Part shown: piece by piece, positions 56,796 through 64,000 of the stretch | How positions within the stretch are numbered: the stretch's first letter is position 1 | Layout: each line of letters opens with the position of its first letter | Position numbers and translations under genes: made by a program | The notes under the pieces: generated by a model | Databases searched by the model: none | Seen by the model: only the letters and a program-made list of their open reading frames with translations | Told to the model about the DNA's origin: nothing | Assembly (NCBI RefSeq): GCF_003260195.1 | Contig: NZ_QEIH01000011.1 | Coordinates: 62,001-126,000 of the forward strand | Direction of reading: 5' to 3' | DNA length: 64,000 bases | From: Lutibacter citreus | GTDB lineage: Bacteria; Bacteroidota; Bacteroidia; Flavobacteriales; Flavobacteriaceae

Positions 56796-57617
56796 ATGTC
56801 AGCAAAATATACTTTTTTAATTTTAACTGTAATCTTACTTTCGGCTGCAGCTTGTACAAAACAAATTCCTATTGAACATCTCAATATGAATTTACAACCA
56901 AATAAGCTAGAGTATACTAAGACAGTACTCGAAAATGAAATTCCAGGAGTTAAAGTAGAGCAAATATCAATAACTGGAAATGCTATTAAAGAACACTTAG
57001 ATACAAACAATAGATTTATCTATCTATTTATAAAAGGTAGTGGTACGGTTACTGTCAATAAAGAAAATTATGATATTGTACCTGAAACAATATTAGTGCC
57101 AAATTCAATGTTGAATCTATCGATTAAAGCAAGTGAAAAAGACACGTTACACTTTCTTAAGATAGCTAGTAAATTGACCGAGCAAGACCTTTTAGATTTG
57201 AAAGATTTTCCAAAAGAAAATATTGAAAATGTTTATTATAGAAAATTTACAGATTGTGAATCTTATACAGAACCTATAAAGAGCCCTAACACTATTAGTC
57301 GCACAATATTACCAAATAAATACATACCACGTATTGCAATGGGAACAGTACAGACAAAAGGTCCTGATAAAGTAGGTGCTCATGAGCATGGAATGCTTGA
57401 ACAATTATTTTTAGGTTTGACAGACAATAAAGTAGTAGTATTTGCAGATGATGCTCAAATAAAATTTCCAGAATATTCAATTTTACATATACCTTTAGGA
57501 TCAAGCCACTCGGTAGAAGTAGAAAAAGATGAAATAATGTATTACGTTTGGATGGACTTTTTTAGAGATAAAAAAGGAGAAGAGTGGTTAAAAACACATA
57601 ATAAAGTTGATAAATAA
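56796..57617 (+). CDS. bicupin lipoprotein of the alginate locus
   Basis: This 273-residue lipoprotein (signal ending ILLSAAACTKQ) seems to hold two cupin halves: about residues 45-130 (FIYLFIKGSGTVTVNKENY) and 180-265, with VGAHEHGMLEQLFL and HIPLGSSHSVEVEK supplying His/Glu ligands in the second. The first half lacks a clear His-x-His. It may bind or convert unsaturated uronates outside the cytoplasm, a surface or periplasmic counterpart of KdgF, but this is inference. It follows susD by 216 bp. A decayed paralogue lies after kdgF. Confidence 0.75.
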   Translation: MSAKYTFLILTVILLSAAACTKQIPIEHLNMNLQPNKLEYTKTVLENEIPGVKVEQISITGNAIKEHLDTNNRFIYLFIKGSGTVTVNKENYDIVPETILVPNSMLNLSIKASEKDTLHFLKIASKLTEQDLLDLKDFPKENIENVYYRKFTDCESYTEPIKSPNTISRTILPNKYIPRIAMGTVQTKGPDKVGAHEHGMLEQLFLGLTDNKVVVFADDAQIKFPEYSILHIPLGSSHSVEVEKDEIMYYVWMDFFRDKKGEEWLKTHNKVDK

Positions 57618-57686
57618 TAATTACAATTTAAAAGCACCTTATTAAAATATATTAAACCCCCCGTAGTTTATTAATGTTTTTTATTG

Positions 57687-57722
57687 AAATTACTGGCTTA
57701 ATTCTAAGTCAGTAATTTTTTT
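57687..57722 (+). terminator. intrinsic terminator after the bicupin gene
   Basis: AAATTACTGGCTTA pairs with TAAGTCAGTAATTT around an ATTC loop (14 bp, one G-U pair), followed by a T run. It should end the first SusCD-bicupin transcript and isolate the second susC promoter. Confidence 0.8.
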
Positions 57723-57888
57723 AGTTTAAACTAATATTGAAAGTGTAAGATTATTTTTACAAAATAGAGATCTATTTTATATATGAAGAAATTAGAGATA
57801 TTAATGGTTTTTACTAAAACGTTGTAGTGTTTTTCACTAAATATTGTAAATAATTTAAATAATATTTTTTTTTAACTACTATTTAACA

Positions 57889-57896
57889 TATATTTG
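57889..57896 (+). promoter_or_regulatory. -7 element of the second alginate susC unit
   Basis: TATATTTG again overlaps the first operator copy, with a T run followed by TTTAAC in the -33 area, as before the first susC. Confidence 0.6.
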
Positions 57897-57932
57897 GTAA
57901 ACCAAATTGGTAAACCAGATTGGGAAACCAAA
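57894..57932 (+). promoter_or_regulatory. tandem operator, three 13-bp copies
   Basis: TTGGTAAACCAAA, TTGGTAAACCAGA and TTGGGAAACCAAA stand in exact 13-bp phase. This is the best conserved of the three operator sets. Confidence 0.72.
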
Positions 57933-58000
57933 TTAAAAGAACTAAAACAAGTTAATTCATTTAAATTATTAGATTATCAATGACAAAAAAAATAAAATAA

Positions 58001-58029
58001 AAAAAAGGATAGTTGCACCTATCCTTTTT
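58001..58029 (+). terminator. leader attenuator hairpin of second susC unit
   Basis: GGATAG and CTATCC pair across a TTGCAC loop, flanked by A and T runs, about 105 nt after the promoter and 205 bp before the susC start. The stem equals that at 51744, and only one loop base differs. Confidence 0.65.
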
Positions 58030-58178
58030 AGTAGTTACTCCTTTTCTGAGGGAAGTAAAATTTAAACATGTTCATTTTAAAAAAACATGAATTCTGCAAA
58101 ATTACAAAAAAACATTTTAGTATTCAGAATCTATTTTTTTAAAGTGAAAGGCCAATTCAAGACTAACAATCTATATGA

Positions 58179-58199
58179 TTAATACCGCAGTGGTATTAA
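58179..58199 (+). promoter_or_regulatory. conserved leader stem near second susC start
   Basis: TTAATACC-GCAGT-GGTATTAA forms an 8-bp stem 35 nt before the start codon. Compared with the stem at 51927, the loop-closing pair changes from T-A to C-G on both sides at once. Confidence 0.5.
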
Positions 58200-58234
58200 A
58201 AAAAAACTAAGACTTTAACGTAAAAAATTAAATT

Positions 58235-61200
58235 ATGAATTTAAAAATTAGGCTAACTCTAATATTAATATTGATTCTCAATATTACTGTTTTTGCACAA
58301 GGGAGCTTTATATTAAAAGGAAAGGTGGTATCACAAGATGATGGTATGCCAATTCCAGGTGTTTCCATTTTAATAAAAGATTCGGCTAAGGGGACTTCAA
58401 CAAATTTTGATGGAGAATATGAATTAGAAGTTAAAAGTGGTGACGTACTTGTTTACTCATTTATGGGATATGCAAGTCAAACGGTTGCTATAACAAATCA
58501 AACAAGTTTAAATGTATCTCTAAAAACTGATACTGCAGCTCTAGATGAGGTTGTAGTTATTGGTTATGGTACTTCAAAAAAATCTCATTTAACTGGTTCA
58601 ATTTCAAAAGTAGTTAATGATAATTTAGATCAGGTTGCTGTATCTAGGGTTGATGATGCTTTAGTAGGGCAAGTTTCAGGTGTTAATATTCAGGCAACAG
58701 ATGGAGAAGCTGGGGCAGCACCTACTATATCTATTAGAGGTGTAGGTTCTATGGCTGGAGATTCAACTCCATTAATAGTGGTTGATGGAGTTATTGTAGA
58801 CTCAGATTTTTTAGGATCTTTAAACATGAACGATGTACAGTCTTTTGAAATATTAAAAGATGCTGCTTCATCTTCTATATACGGTTCTAAAGGAGCTAAT
58901 GGTATTATAATGATATCTATGAAGCCTGGTTTAGATGGTAAAACAAGGGTAAATTACAGTACATATACTGGTTTTAAAGAAGCACGACACAGTGATGCTT
59001 ATACTTTTTCAATTGCTGAAACTGCTGCTGCAGAACTTGCCGCTAATGGTGTATTGTCTGATAGAACAAAATATAAACAACTTATAGGAGTTGATCGTTC
59101 TTGGCAAGATGTGATTTTTGATGGTGGTACTATTACAAGTCATTCTTTATCTTTAAGAGGAGGAAATGATAAAACTAAGTTTGCAACAAGTATGAACTAT
59201 TCAGATGATGAAGGTGTTTTGTTAACTGATAATTTCACAAAGTATGGAATGAGGCTTAAATTAGATTCTAAATTGAATGATAAGATTTCTATTGGTGCCA
59301 GTTTTAGCCCTTCGTATACAGATAGAAGACGTTTTGATGGATCTACTCATGATATAAATAGACAAACAAATTGGTTGCCAGTTTATCATGATGCAAACAC
59401 AATACAATTTGTAGATAGAGCAATTTATCCAGATGTTGCAATTGGTGATTATGCTACTCAACGTCATTTTGATAATTATGATTTATATGGTGATGGAAGT
59501 ACACTTGTAGATATTAGTAATACATCTAATACCAATCCTGCTGCCAAAGTATTAGAGCGCGAGCGTTACGATAAGAAATTTAAATTATTTAGTAGTTTTT
59601 ATGGTCAATATAAGATTAATGATGATTTAACTTTTAAAAGTATGGTTTCGGGATCTTATCAAGATACCAAAAGATCAAGATGGCAAGGTGTTTTATCTAA
59701 CAGAAATGGTGCTTCTGCAGCGCAGATGAATGAAATTTCTCAAAGAAGTATTTATTTAATTTCAGATAATTTCTTTAACTATAATAAAAGTTTTGATAAG
59801 CACGATATTGGAGCAACATTAGGTATGGTTTTTGAATCAAGAGATGAGTTCTTTTCATCTATTTCAGGTACGGGATATACCAATGATGGTGTTAAGCAAA
59901 TTACAAATGCAGCTACAATTTCTGGAGCTGATGCTTTTGAATGGGAAAAGAACGGAATATCATATGTGTCTAGATTTAATTATGCTTACGATAATAAATA
60001 CTTAGCATCTATAAGTATGAGACGAGATGGAAGTTCAATTTTCGGGTCGGAATATAAGTATGGTAATTTTCCAGCAGCATCTTTAGGTTGGAATATTTCA
60101 AAGGAAAGCTTTTTAGAAGATAGTGATGTTGTTAATAATTTAAAGTTTAGAGTTAGTTACGGTGTTACAGGTAATGACCGTTTAAATACTGGTAGTGTAA
60201 ACCCAGATTCAAGTAGTAGTACAAGTAGTTTAAGTACAGGTGATAAATTAGTTGACTTCTATCCATCTTTGGCTTTATTATCTGCTACTACAGCAAGTGT
60301 AAATGGAGCTCTTCAGTCTGGTTTTTCTCCACTAAATATTGCTAATCCAGAATTAAAATGGGAACGTTTAATTGAAATTAATCCAGGTATAGACTTTGGG
60401 TTTTACAATAACGTAATTTCAGGTTCTATAGATTGGTACCAAAGAACAAGTGATCAATTATTATTAAATAACCCAGTATCTTATACAACTGGTTTTTCTA
60501 ATGCATTGGTTAACTTAGGAGAGGTTAAAAACCAAGGTTTTGAGTTAGAGTTAAGAACAAGAAATATATCTAATGAAAACTTTAGTTGGAAATCAGCAGT
60601 AATTGCTACTACTAATAAAAATACATTAGTTGATTTCGCAGATTCTAATGGGCAAATTCAGAATATTGATGCTAAAAGAGCTGCAGAATGGATTAATTTA
60701 GAAGGTATGCCGGTTTCAACTTTTTATGGTTGGGTTGTAGATAAAGAAATTCCATTAGAATATTTAAATAACGCGTATCATCCAGTAGGAGGTGAAGCAC
60801 AAGATGTGTATGTAAAAGATTTAAATGGAGATGGATTAATTGATGATGAGGATAAAGCGGCTCTTGGAGATCCTTATCCAGAATTAGTGTGGAGTTTTAC
60901 CAATGAGTTTAAAATTGGGAATGTAGATTTTAGTTTTATGTTTCAAGGATCTCATGGTGCTGAAATTAGAAATATGGGAGATCAGTATATCTTGAATCAC
61001 TTTAATAGCGGTCAGGATTTTGATCCAACAATTACTCCAGATCAAGATTTTATTAAACAAAAGATCTTTACAGATGCTATCATTCAAGATGCCTCTTACA
61101 TTGCATTACGTAATATTAACCTTGGTTATAATTTTTCTGAAGATGTATTGTCTAAATTCAAAATTTCTAAGTTAAGAATTTATGCAGCAGGGCAAAACTT

Positions 61201-61339
61201 AATGTATAAAACGGCTGATGATTATACCGGATTTAATCCAGAATCTGTTGATAAAACAGGACCTACAACGTATGGTTACCAAAGAGCAGGATCACCTATA
61301 TATAGCACTATATCTATTGGGTTAAATGTTGACTTTTAA
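58235..61339 (+). CDS. SusC-type TonB-dependent transporter (alginate locus, second copy)
   Basis: This 1034-residue transporter has a signal peptide (LTLILILILNITVFAQ), a carboxypeptidase-like domain (FILKGKVVSQDDGMPIPGV), a plug (EVVVIGYGTSKKSHLTGSI, LKDAASSSIYGSKGANG) and a barrel ending in ISIGLNVDF. It has no STN domain. Sequence outside the plug and signal differs strongly from the first copy, so the two may take different oligomer sizes or monomer patterns of alginate. It is the first gene of the SusC-SusD-PKD-PL7 unit. Confidence 0.95.
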   Translation: MNLKIRLTLILILILNITVFAQGSFILKGKVVSQDDGMPIPGVSILIKDSAKGTSTNFDGEYELEVKSGDVLVYSFMGYASQTVAITNQTSLNVSLKTDTAALDEVVVIGYGTSKKSHLTGSISKVVNDNLDQVAVSRVDDALVGQVSGVNIQATDGEAGAAPTISIRGVGSMAGDSTPLIVVDGVIVDSDFLGSLNMNDVQSFEILKDAASSSIYGSKGANGIIMISMKPGLDGKTRVNYSTYTGFKEARHSDAYTFSIAETAAAELAANGVLSDRTKYKQLIGVDRSWQDVIFDGGTITSHSLSLRGGNDKTKFATSMNYSDDEGVLLTDNFTKYGMRLKLDSKLNDKISIGASFSPSYTDRRRFDGSTHDINRQTNWLPVYHDANTIQFVDRAIYPDVAIGDYATQRHFDNYDLYGDGSTLVDISNTSNTNPAAKVLERERYDKKFKLFSSFYGQYKINDDLTFKSMVSGSYQDTKRSRWQGVLSNRNGASAAQMNEISQRSIYLISDNFFNYNKSFDKHDIGATLGMVFESRDEFFSSISGTGYTNDGVKQITNAATISGADAFEWEKNGISYVSRFNYAYDNKYLASISMRRDGSSIFGSEYKYGNFPAASLGWNISKESFLEDSDVVNNLKFRVSYGVTGNDRLNTGSVNPDSSSSTSSLSTGDKLVDFYPSLALLSATTASVNGALQSGFSPLNIANPELKWERLIEINPGIDFGFYNNVISGSIDWYQRTSDQLLLNNPVSYTTGFSNALVNLGEVKNQGFELELRTRNISNENFSWKSAVIATTNKNTLVDFADSNGQIQNIDAKRAAEWINLEGMPVSTFYGWVVDKEIPLEYLNNAYHPVGGEAQDVYVKDLNGDGLIDDEDKAALGDPYPELVWSFTNEFKIGNVDFSFMFQGSHGAEIRNMGDQYILNHFNSGQDFDPTITPDQDFIKQKIFTDAIIQDASYIALRNINLGYNFSEDVLSKFKISKLRIYAAGQNLMYKTADDYTGFNPESVDKTGPTTYGYQRAGSPIYSTISIGLNVDF

Positions 61340-61374
61340 TGATACACAGTTTAATAAATAATTATAAAGATATT

Positions 61375-62799
61375 ATGAAACAAATAAAATATATAGCTTT
61401 ACTTATAATAGTAAGCGTAATTGCTTCTTGTAGTAGTGATTACTTAGAGCCAGTTCCAAATTCTGGTATAACTGCCGATTCATATTTTAATAATGCAGGT
61501 GAAGTAGAAACTGGAATTATTGCAATTTATGATGCTTGGCAAGGTGTAAACAGTACTAATTTAAGTGATAATCACAGTTTTCAATATGAGTTTTATCTTA
61601 CTGAAATGCGTAGTGATAACACTAGAACTAAATCTCAAGAAGGTGAAGCAGCACAATTTGAATTCTACAATGTAGAAGCAACGAATGGTATTGTTGCTAA
61701 CTATTATGCAAGTATGTATAATACAATTTTTAGAACTAATATAGTTTTAGATAACTTAGGTGTTGTTACAGATATTGATAAAGCTTTATCTTTTGAGGCT
61801 GAAGCTAAATTTAACAGAGCATTAGCTTATTTTAATTTAGTTAGACTTTACGGTGACGTGCCATTAATTGATAAAGTTATTTCACCATTAGATATTGAAG
61901 TTCAGTATACAAGAGTTGTAACATCTACTGTTTATGAGTTAATAGTAAGTGATTTAACTACAGCAATAAGTGGTTTAGATAATACTTATAAAACTAGAGC
62001 ATCAAAAGCTGCTGCACAAGCATTATTAGCTAAGGTACAATTAACTTTAGGGAACTATTCTGAAGCGAAATCACTTTGTGAAGATGTTATGGGGAGTGGA
62101 TTTGGTTTAATGGATAATTTTAATGATGTATTCTATAGTGAAAGAAATAAAGAAATTATTTTTGCCATTGGTTATGAGTCTGCATTATCTTCAGATAGCC
62201 AAAATTTTTCATCAGAATGGATGAACGGTGTAGGTAGAACAAGTGGGGTTAATTATGTAACAAATGATGTAATAACTGCTTTAGATGCTTTTGGAGGAGA
62301 TAGAACACAATATTCATATAGAAATGATGCAAGTCAAACAACACAAAACCAGGTAACTAAATATTTGCCTAATGGTGAAAGTGGTGGAGATGATGGTAAA
62401 ACATTTATTAATGATGCTACTTTGGCAGGTAATGATTGGATTGTATTACGTTACGCTGATGTTTTATTAATGCATGTTGAAGCTATATTAGCAGGAGGAA
62501 ATGAAACTGTTGATGGTTCAGCACTTTCTTCATTCCAAAAAGTAAGAGATAGAGCTGGTTTAACATCGCCTGTAACAATAGTAACTAAAGATGCATTGTT
62601 ATTAGAAAGACGTGTAGAATTAGCTTTTGAAAATCATAGATTATTTGATTTAGTTAGATTTGGAAAAGCAGAGTCTGTACTTTCAGCTTTTTCAGCTACT
62701 TATGGTTTAGGATATTCAACTTCTGATTTATTATTACCTATACCTCAAAGAGAAATTAACCTAAGTAATGGTATAATGAGCCAGAACCCTGGTTATTAA
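61375..62799 (+). CDS. SusD-family lipoprotein (alginate locus, second copy)
   Basis: I choose the ATG at 61375 because a lipoprotein signal (YIALLIIVSVIASCSSD) follows directly; an in-frame ATG at 61339 overlaps the susC stop and would add 12 residues. The 474-residue product has SusD features: FNRALAYFNLVRLYGDVPL, LLERRVELAFENHRLFDLVR and a terminal MSQNPGY. It should form a surface lid on the SusC encoded just upstream. Confidence 0.93.
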   Translation: MKQIKYIALLIIVSVIASCSSDYLEPVPNSGITADSYFNNAGEVETGIIAIYDAWQGVNSTNLSDNHSFQYEFYLTEMRSDNTRTKSQEGEAAQFEFYNVEATNGIVANYYASMYNTIFRTNIVLDNLGVVTDIDKALSFEAEAKFNRALAYFNLVRLYGDVPLIDKVISPLDIEVQYTRVVTSTVYELIVSDLTTAISGLDNTYKTRASKAAAQALLAKVQLTLGNYSEAKSLCEDVMGSGFGLMDNFNDVFYSERNKEIIFAIGYESALSSDSQNFSSEWMNGVGRTSGVNYVTNDVITALDAFGGDRTQYSYRNDASQTTQNQVTKYLPNGESGGDDGKTFINDATLAGNDWIVLRYADVLLMHVEAILAGGNETVDGSALSSFQKVRDRAGLTSPVTIVTKDALLLERRVELAFENHRLFDLVRFGKAESVLSAFSATYGLGYSTSDLLLPIPQREINLSNGIMSQNPGY

Positions 62800-62822
62800 A
62801 ATTAATTTAAAAAAAGTTAAAA

Positions 62823-63767
62823 ATGAAAATATTTAATTTAAAAACACGGTTGTTGATAATGATCAAGAGTGCTTTAGTATTAGTTTTAATAGCTTCTGTG
62901 TCTTCTTGTGATCCTACTATGGATTCATTATCTTATGATTTGCCAGATGCAAATTCAAAAGCAGATTTAACGCCACCAGCTGCTAGTTTTTCAGCAGCAG
63001 AATCGGAAGATTTTTTAACCTGGACATTTGGTAACACATCTTCAAGTGCAACAGATTATACATGGAATTATGGTGATGGAAATTCATCTACTGGTGTAGA
63101 TGGAGAAAATACGTTTCCAGATGAAGGAACTTATACAATAACGTTAACCGCGACAGATAAACTTGGGGCTACTAGTACATTCTCTAAGCAAATAGAAGTT
63201 GTAGAACCACCAATACCGGCAGCAATTAATCCGGAAGTTATAAATGGTGATTTTACCGACGGAGGAGGTAGCTGGAAATGGCCTTCTTTTACAGGAGGTA
63301 CAAAAGATGCTTTTAATGGTAGTAGTGATGGTTCTAATATTAATTATGATGGTTCAGATAATGGAGGTAAAACAGCAGGTGCTAAATGGACAAATGGTAC
63401 ATCTTCAGGGATTTATAGAAGTTCTAAATCTAGATTTGCCGGTCAAAATTTAACAGTTTCTCCCGGTAGAGAATATGTTTTAGAATATGAATATGCTATT
63501 AAAAATGATAATGATGGCAATAGTGGAGCTAAAATAGTTGGAGAAATATTGGATGGTCATTTTACTGATGGTGCAGATGCCCTTGCTAGTTCAGATGCTG
63601 GTCCTATAGTAAGAAATGAAGGAACTAACCTTTTAGGGAAAGGGAATTTTACATTAGTGAGACAGTCTTTTACTGCGAGTGATTCTGGTTTAGTTTCCAT
63701 ATTTATTTGGGCAGAAACTCAACAAGATGCTTATGTTGACAATGTAAAAGTATATCCAGCAGATTAA
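62823..63767 (+). CDS. PKD-domain surface lipoprotein, probable glycan-binding protein
   Basis: This 314-residue lipoprotein has its signal after a short extension (ALVLVLIASVSSCDPT); MIKSALV is an alternative start. A PKD domain lies at about residues 50-127 (YTWNYGDGNSSTG, TYTITLTATDKLGATS). The C-terminal 180 residues look like a beta-sandwich carbohydrate-binding domain (VINGDFTDGGGSWKWPSF, ending YVDNVKVYPAD). It lies 23 bp after susD, where surface glycan-binding proteins are usually encoded, so it probably holds alginate on the cell surface. Confidence 0.85.
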   Translation: MKIFNLKTRLLIMIKSALVLVLIASVSSCDPTMDSLSYDLPDANSKADLTPPAASFSAAESEDFLTWTFGNTSSSATDYTWNYGDGNSSTGVDGENTFPDEGTYTITLTATDKLGATSTFSKQIEVVEPPIPAAINPEVINGDFTDGGGSWKWPSFTGGTKDAFNGSSDGSNINYDGSDNGGKTAGAKWTNGTSSGIYRSSKSRFAGQNLTVSPGREYVLEYEYAIKNDNDGNSGAKIVGEILDGHFTDGADALASSDAGPIVRNEGTNLLGKGNFTLVRQSFTASDSGLVSIFIWAETQQDAYVDNVKVYPAD

Positions 63768-63778
63768 TTTATAATAAA

Positions 63779-64000
63779 ATGAAAAACATCCAAAAAGAAT
63801 TATTAGTATTTATATTTTCAATATTTCTATCTGCAAACGTTTCTTGTCAAGCACAGAAAAGTAACATTTCAGAATCGGGTGTTAAAATTGAAAAATCTAA
63901 CAAAAAAAAGAAAAAGAAGAAGAGAAACAAAAAGGTAAAACTTCCAATGATTGATTTAAGTCATTGGAAAGTTACCTTACCAGTGGCTAATGATGAAGGA
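63779..64000 (+). CDS. PL7 alginate lyase lipoprotein (partial)
   Basis: The first 74 residues are visible before the right edge. They show a lipoprotein-like signal (FIFSIFLSANVSCQAQ), a lysine-rich linker (KKKKKKRNKK) and MIDLSHWKVTLPVANDEG, the N-terminal hallmark of PL7 (alginate lyase 2) domains. PL7 enzymes cut alginate internally by beta-elimination. It follows the PKD gene by 11 bp and is part of the second susC unit. The catalytic residues lie beyond the window. Confidence 0.88.
   Translation, partial: MKNIQKELLVFIFSIFLSANVSCQAQKSNISESGVKIEKSNKKKKKKKRNKKVKLPMIDLSHWKVTLPVANDEG

Overview
The window reads as chromosome from a marine-type member of the Flavobacteriia (Bacteroidota). The evidence is the very AT-rich sequence, several SusC/SusD pairs, many lipoproteins with a Cys right after a short hydrophobic signal, an ECF sigma/FecR pair, promoters of the Bacteroidota type (TAnnTTTG at -7), and an alginate-degradation locus. 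No rRNA, intact tRNA or CRISPR array was seen.

Region 1 (1-18.2 kb, all minus strand) is one signalling and uptake locus. In transcription order it holds an ECF sigma factor, a FecR anti-sigma factor, a SusC porin with an N-terminal signalling (STN) domain, a SusD lipoprotein, a strong terminator, a MORN-repeat protein, and then at least eight paralogous TlpA-type thioredoxin lipoproteins in tandem. The last of these runs off the left edge. The substrate is not evident.

Region 2 (18.2-46 kb) is mostly single genes and small operons: an outer-membrane protein, a prolyl oligopeptidase, a membrane multiheme cytochrome/TPR protein paired with a CRTAC1-like FG-GAP lipoprotein, a GH105-PL8 pair for uronic-acid polysaccharide breakdown, a YccS/LrgA/LrgB membrane operon, a PLP decarboxylase, a PAS histidine kinase, an S41 protease with a small partner, an AraC regulator with membrane helices, cysteine synthase and a class-C beta-lactamase-like protein. 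It also carries genomic scars: a 3' half of an initiator tRNA-Met next to a strong hairpin, and a decayed IS6-family transposase.

Region 3 (46.3 kb to the right edge) is an alginate utilisation locus. PL17 oligoalginate lyase and the cupin KdgF form one unit. A SusC/SusD pair plus a bicupin lipoprotein form a second. A second SusC/SusD pair, a PKD lipoprotein and the start of a PL7 alginate lyase form a third. A degenerate copy of the bicupin and a divergent SGNH acetylesterase lie between the first two. Together the genes would cut alginate at the surface (PL7), import oligomers (SusCD), cut them to monomers (PL17) and linearise the unsaturated uronate (KdgF).

The most interesting signal is regulatory. 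All three alginate units start with TATATTTG overlapping two or three tandem 13-bp copies of TTGGTnnACCAA-type operator. The two susC units also share a leader of about 330 nt that contains a perfect terminator-like hairpin about 100 nt after the promoter and a second stem near the start codon with a compensatory base change. This suggests one uronate-responsive repressor combined with transcription attenuation or RNA control of SusCD.
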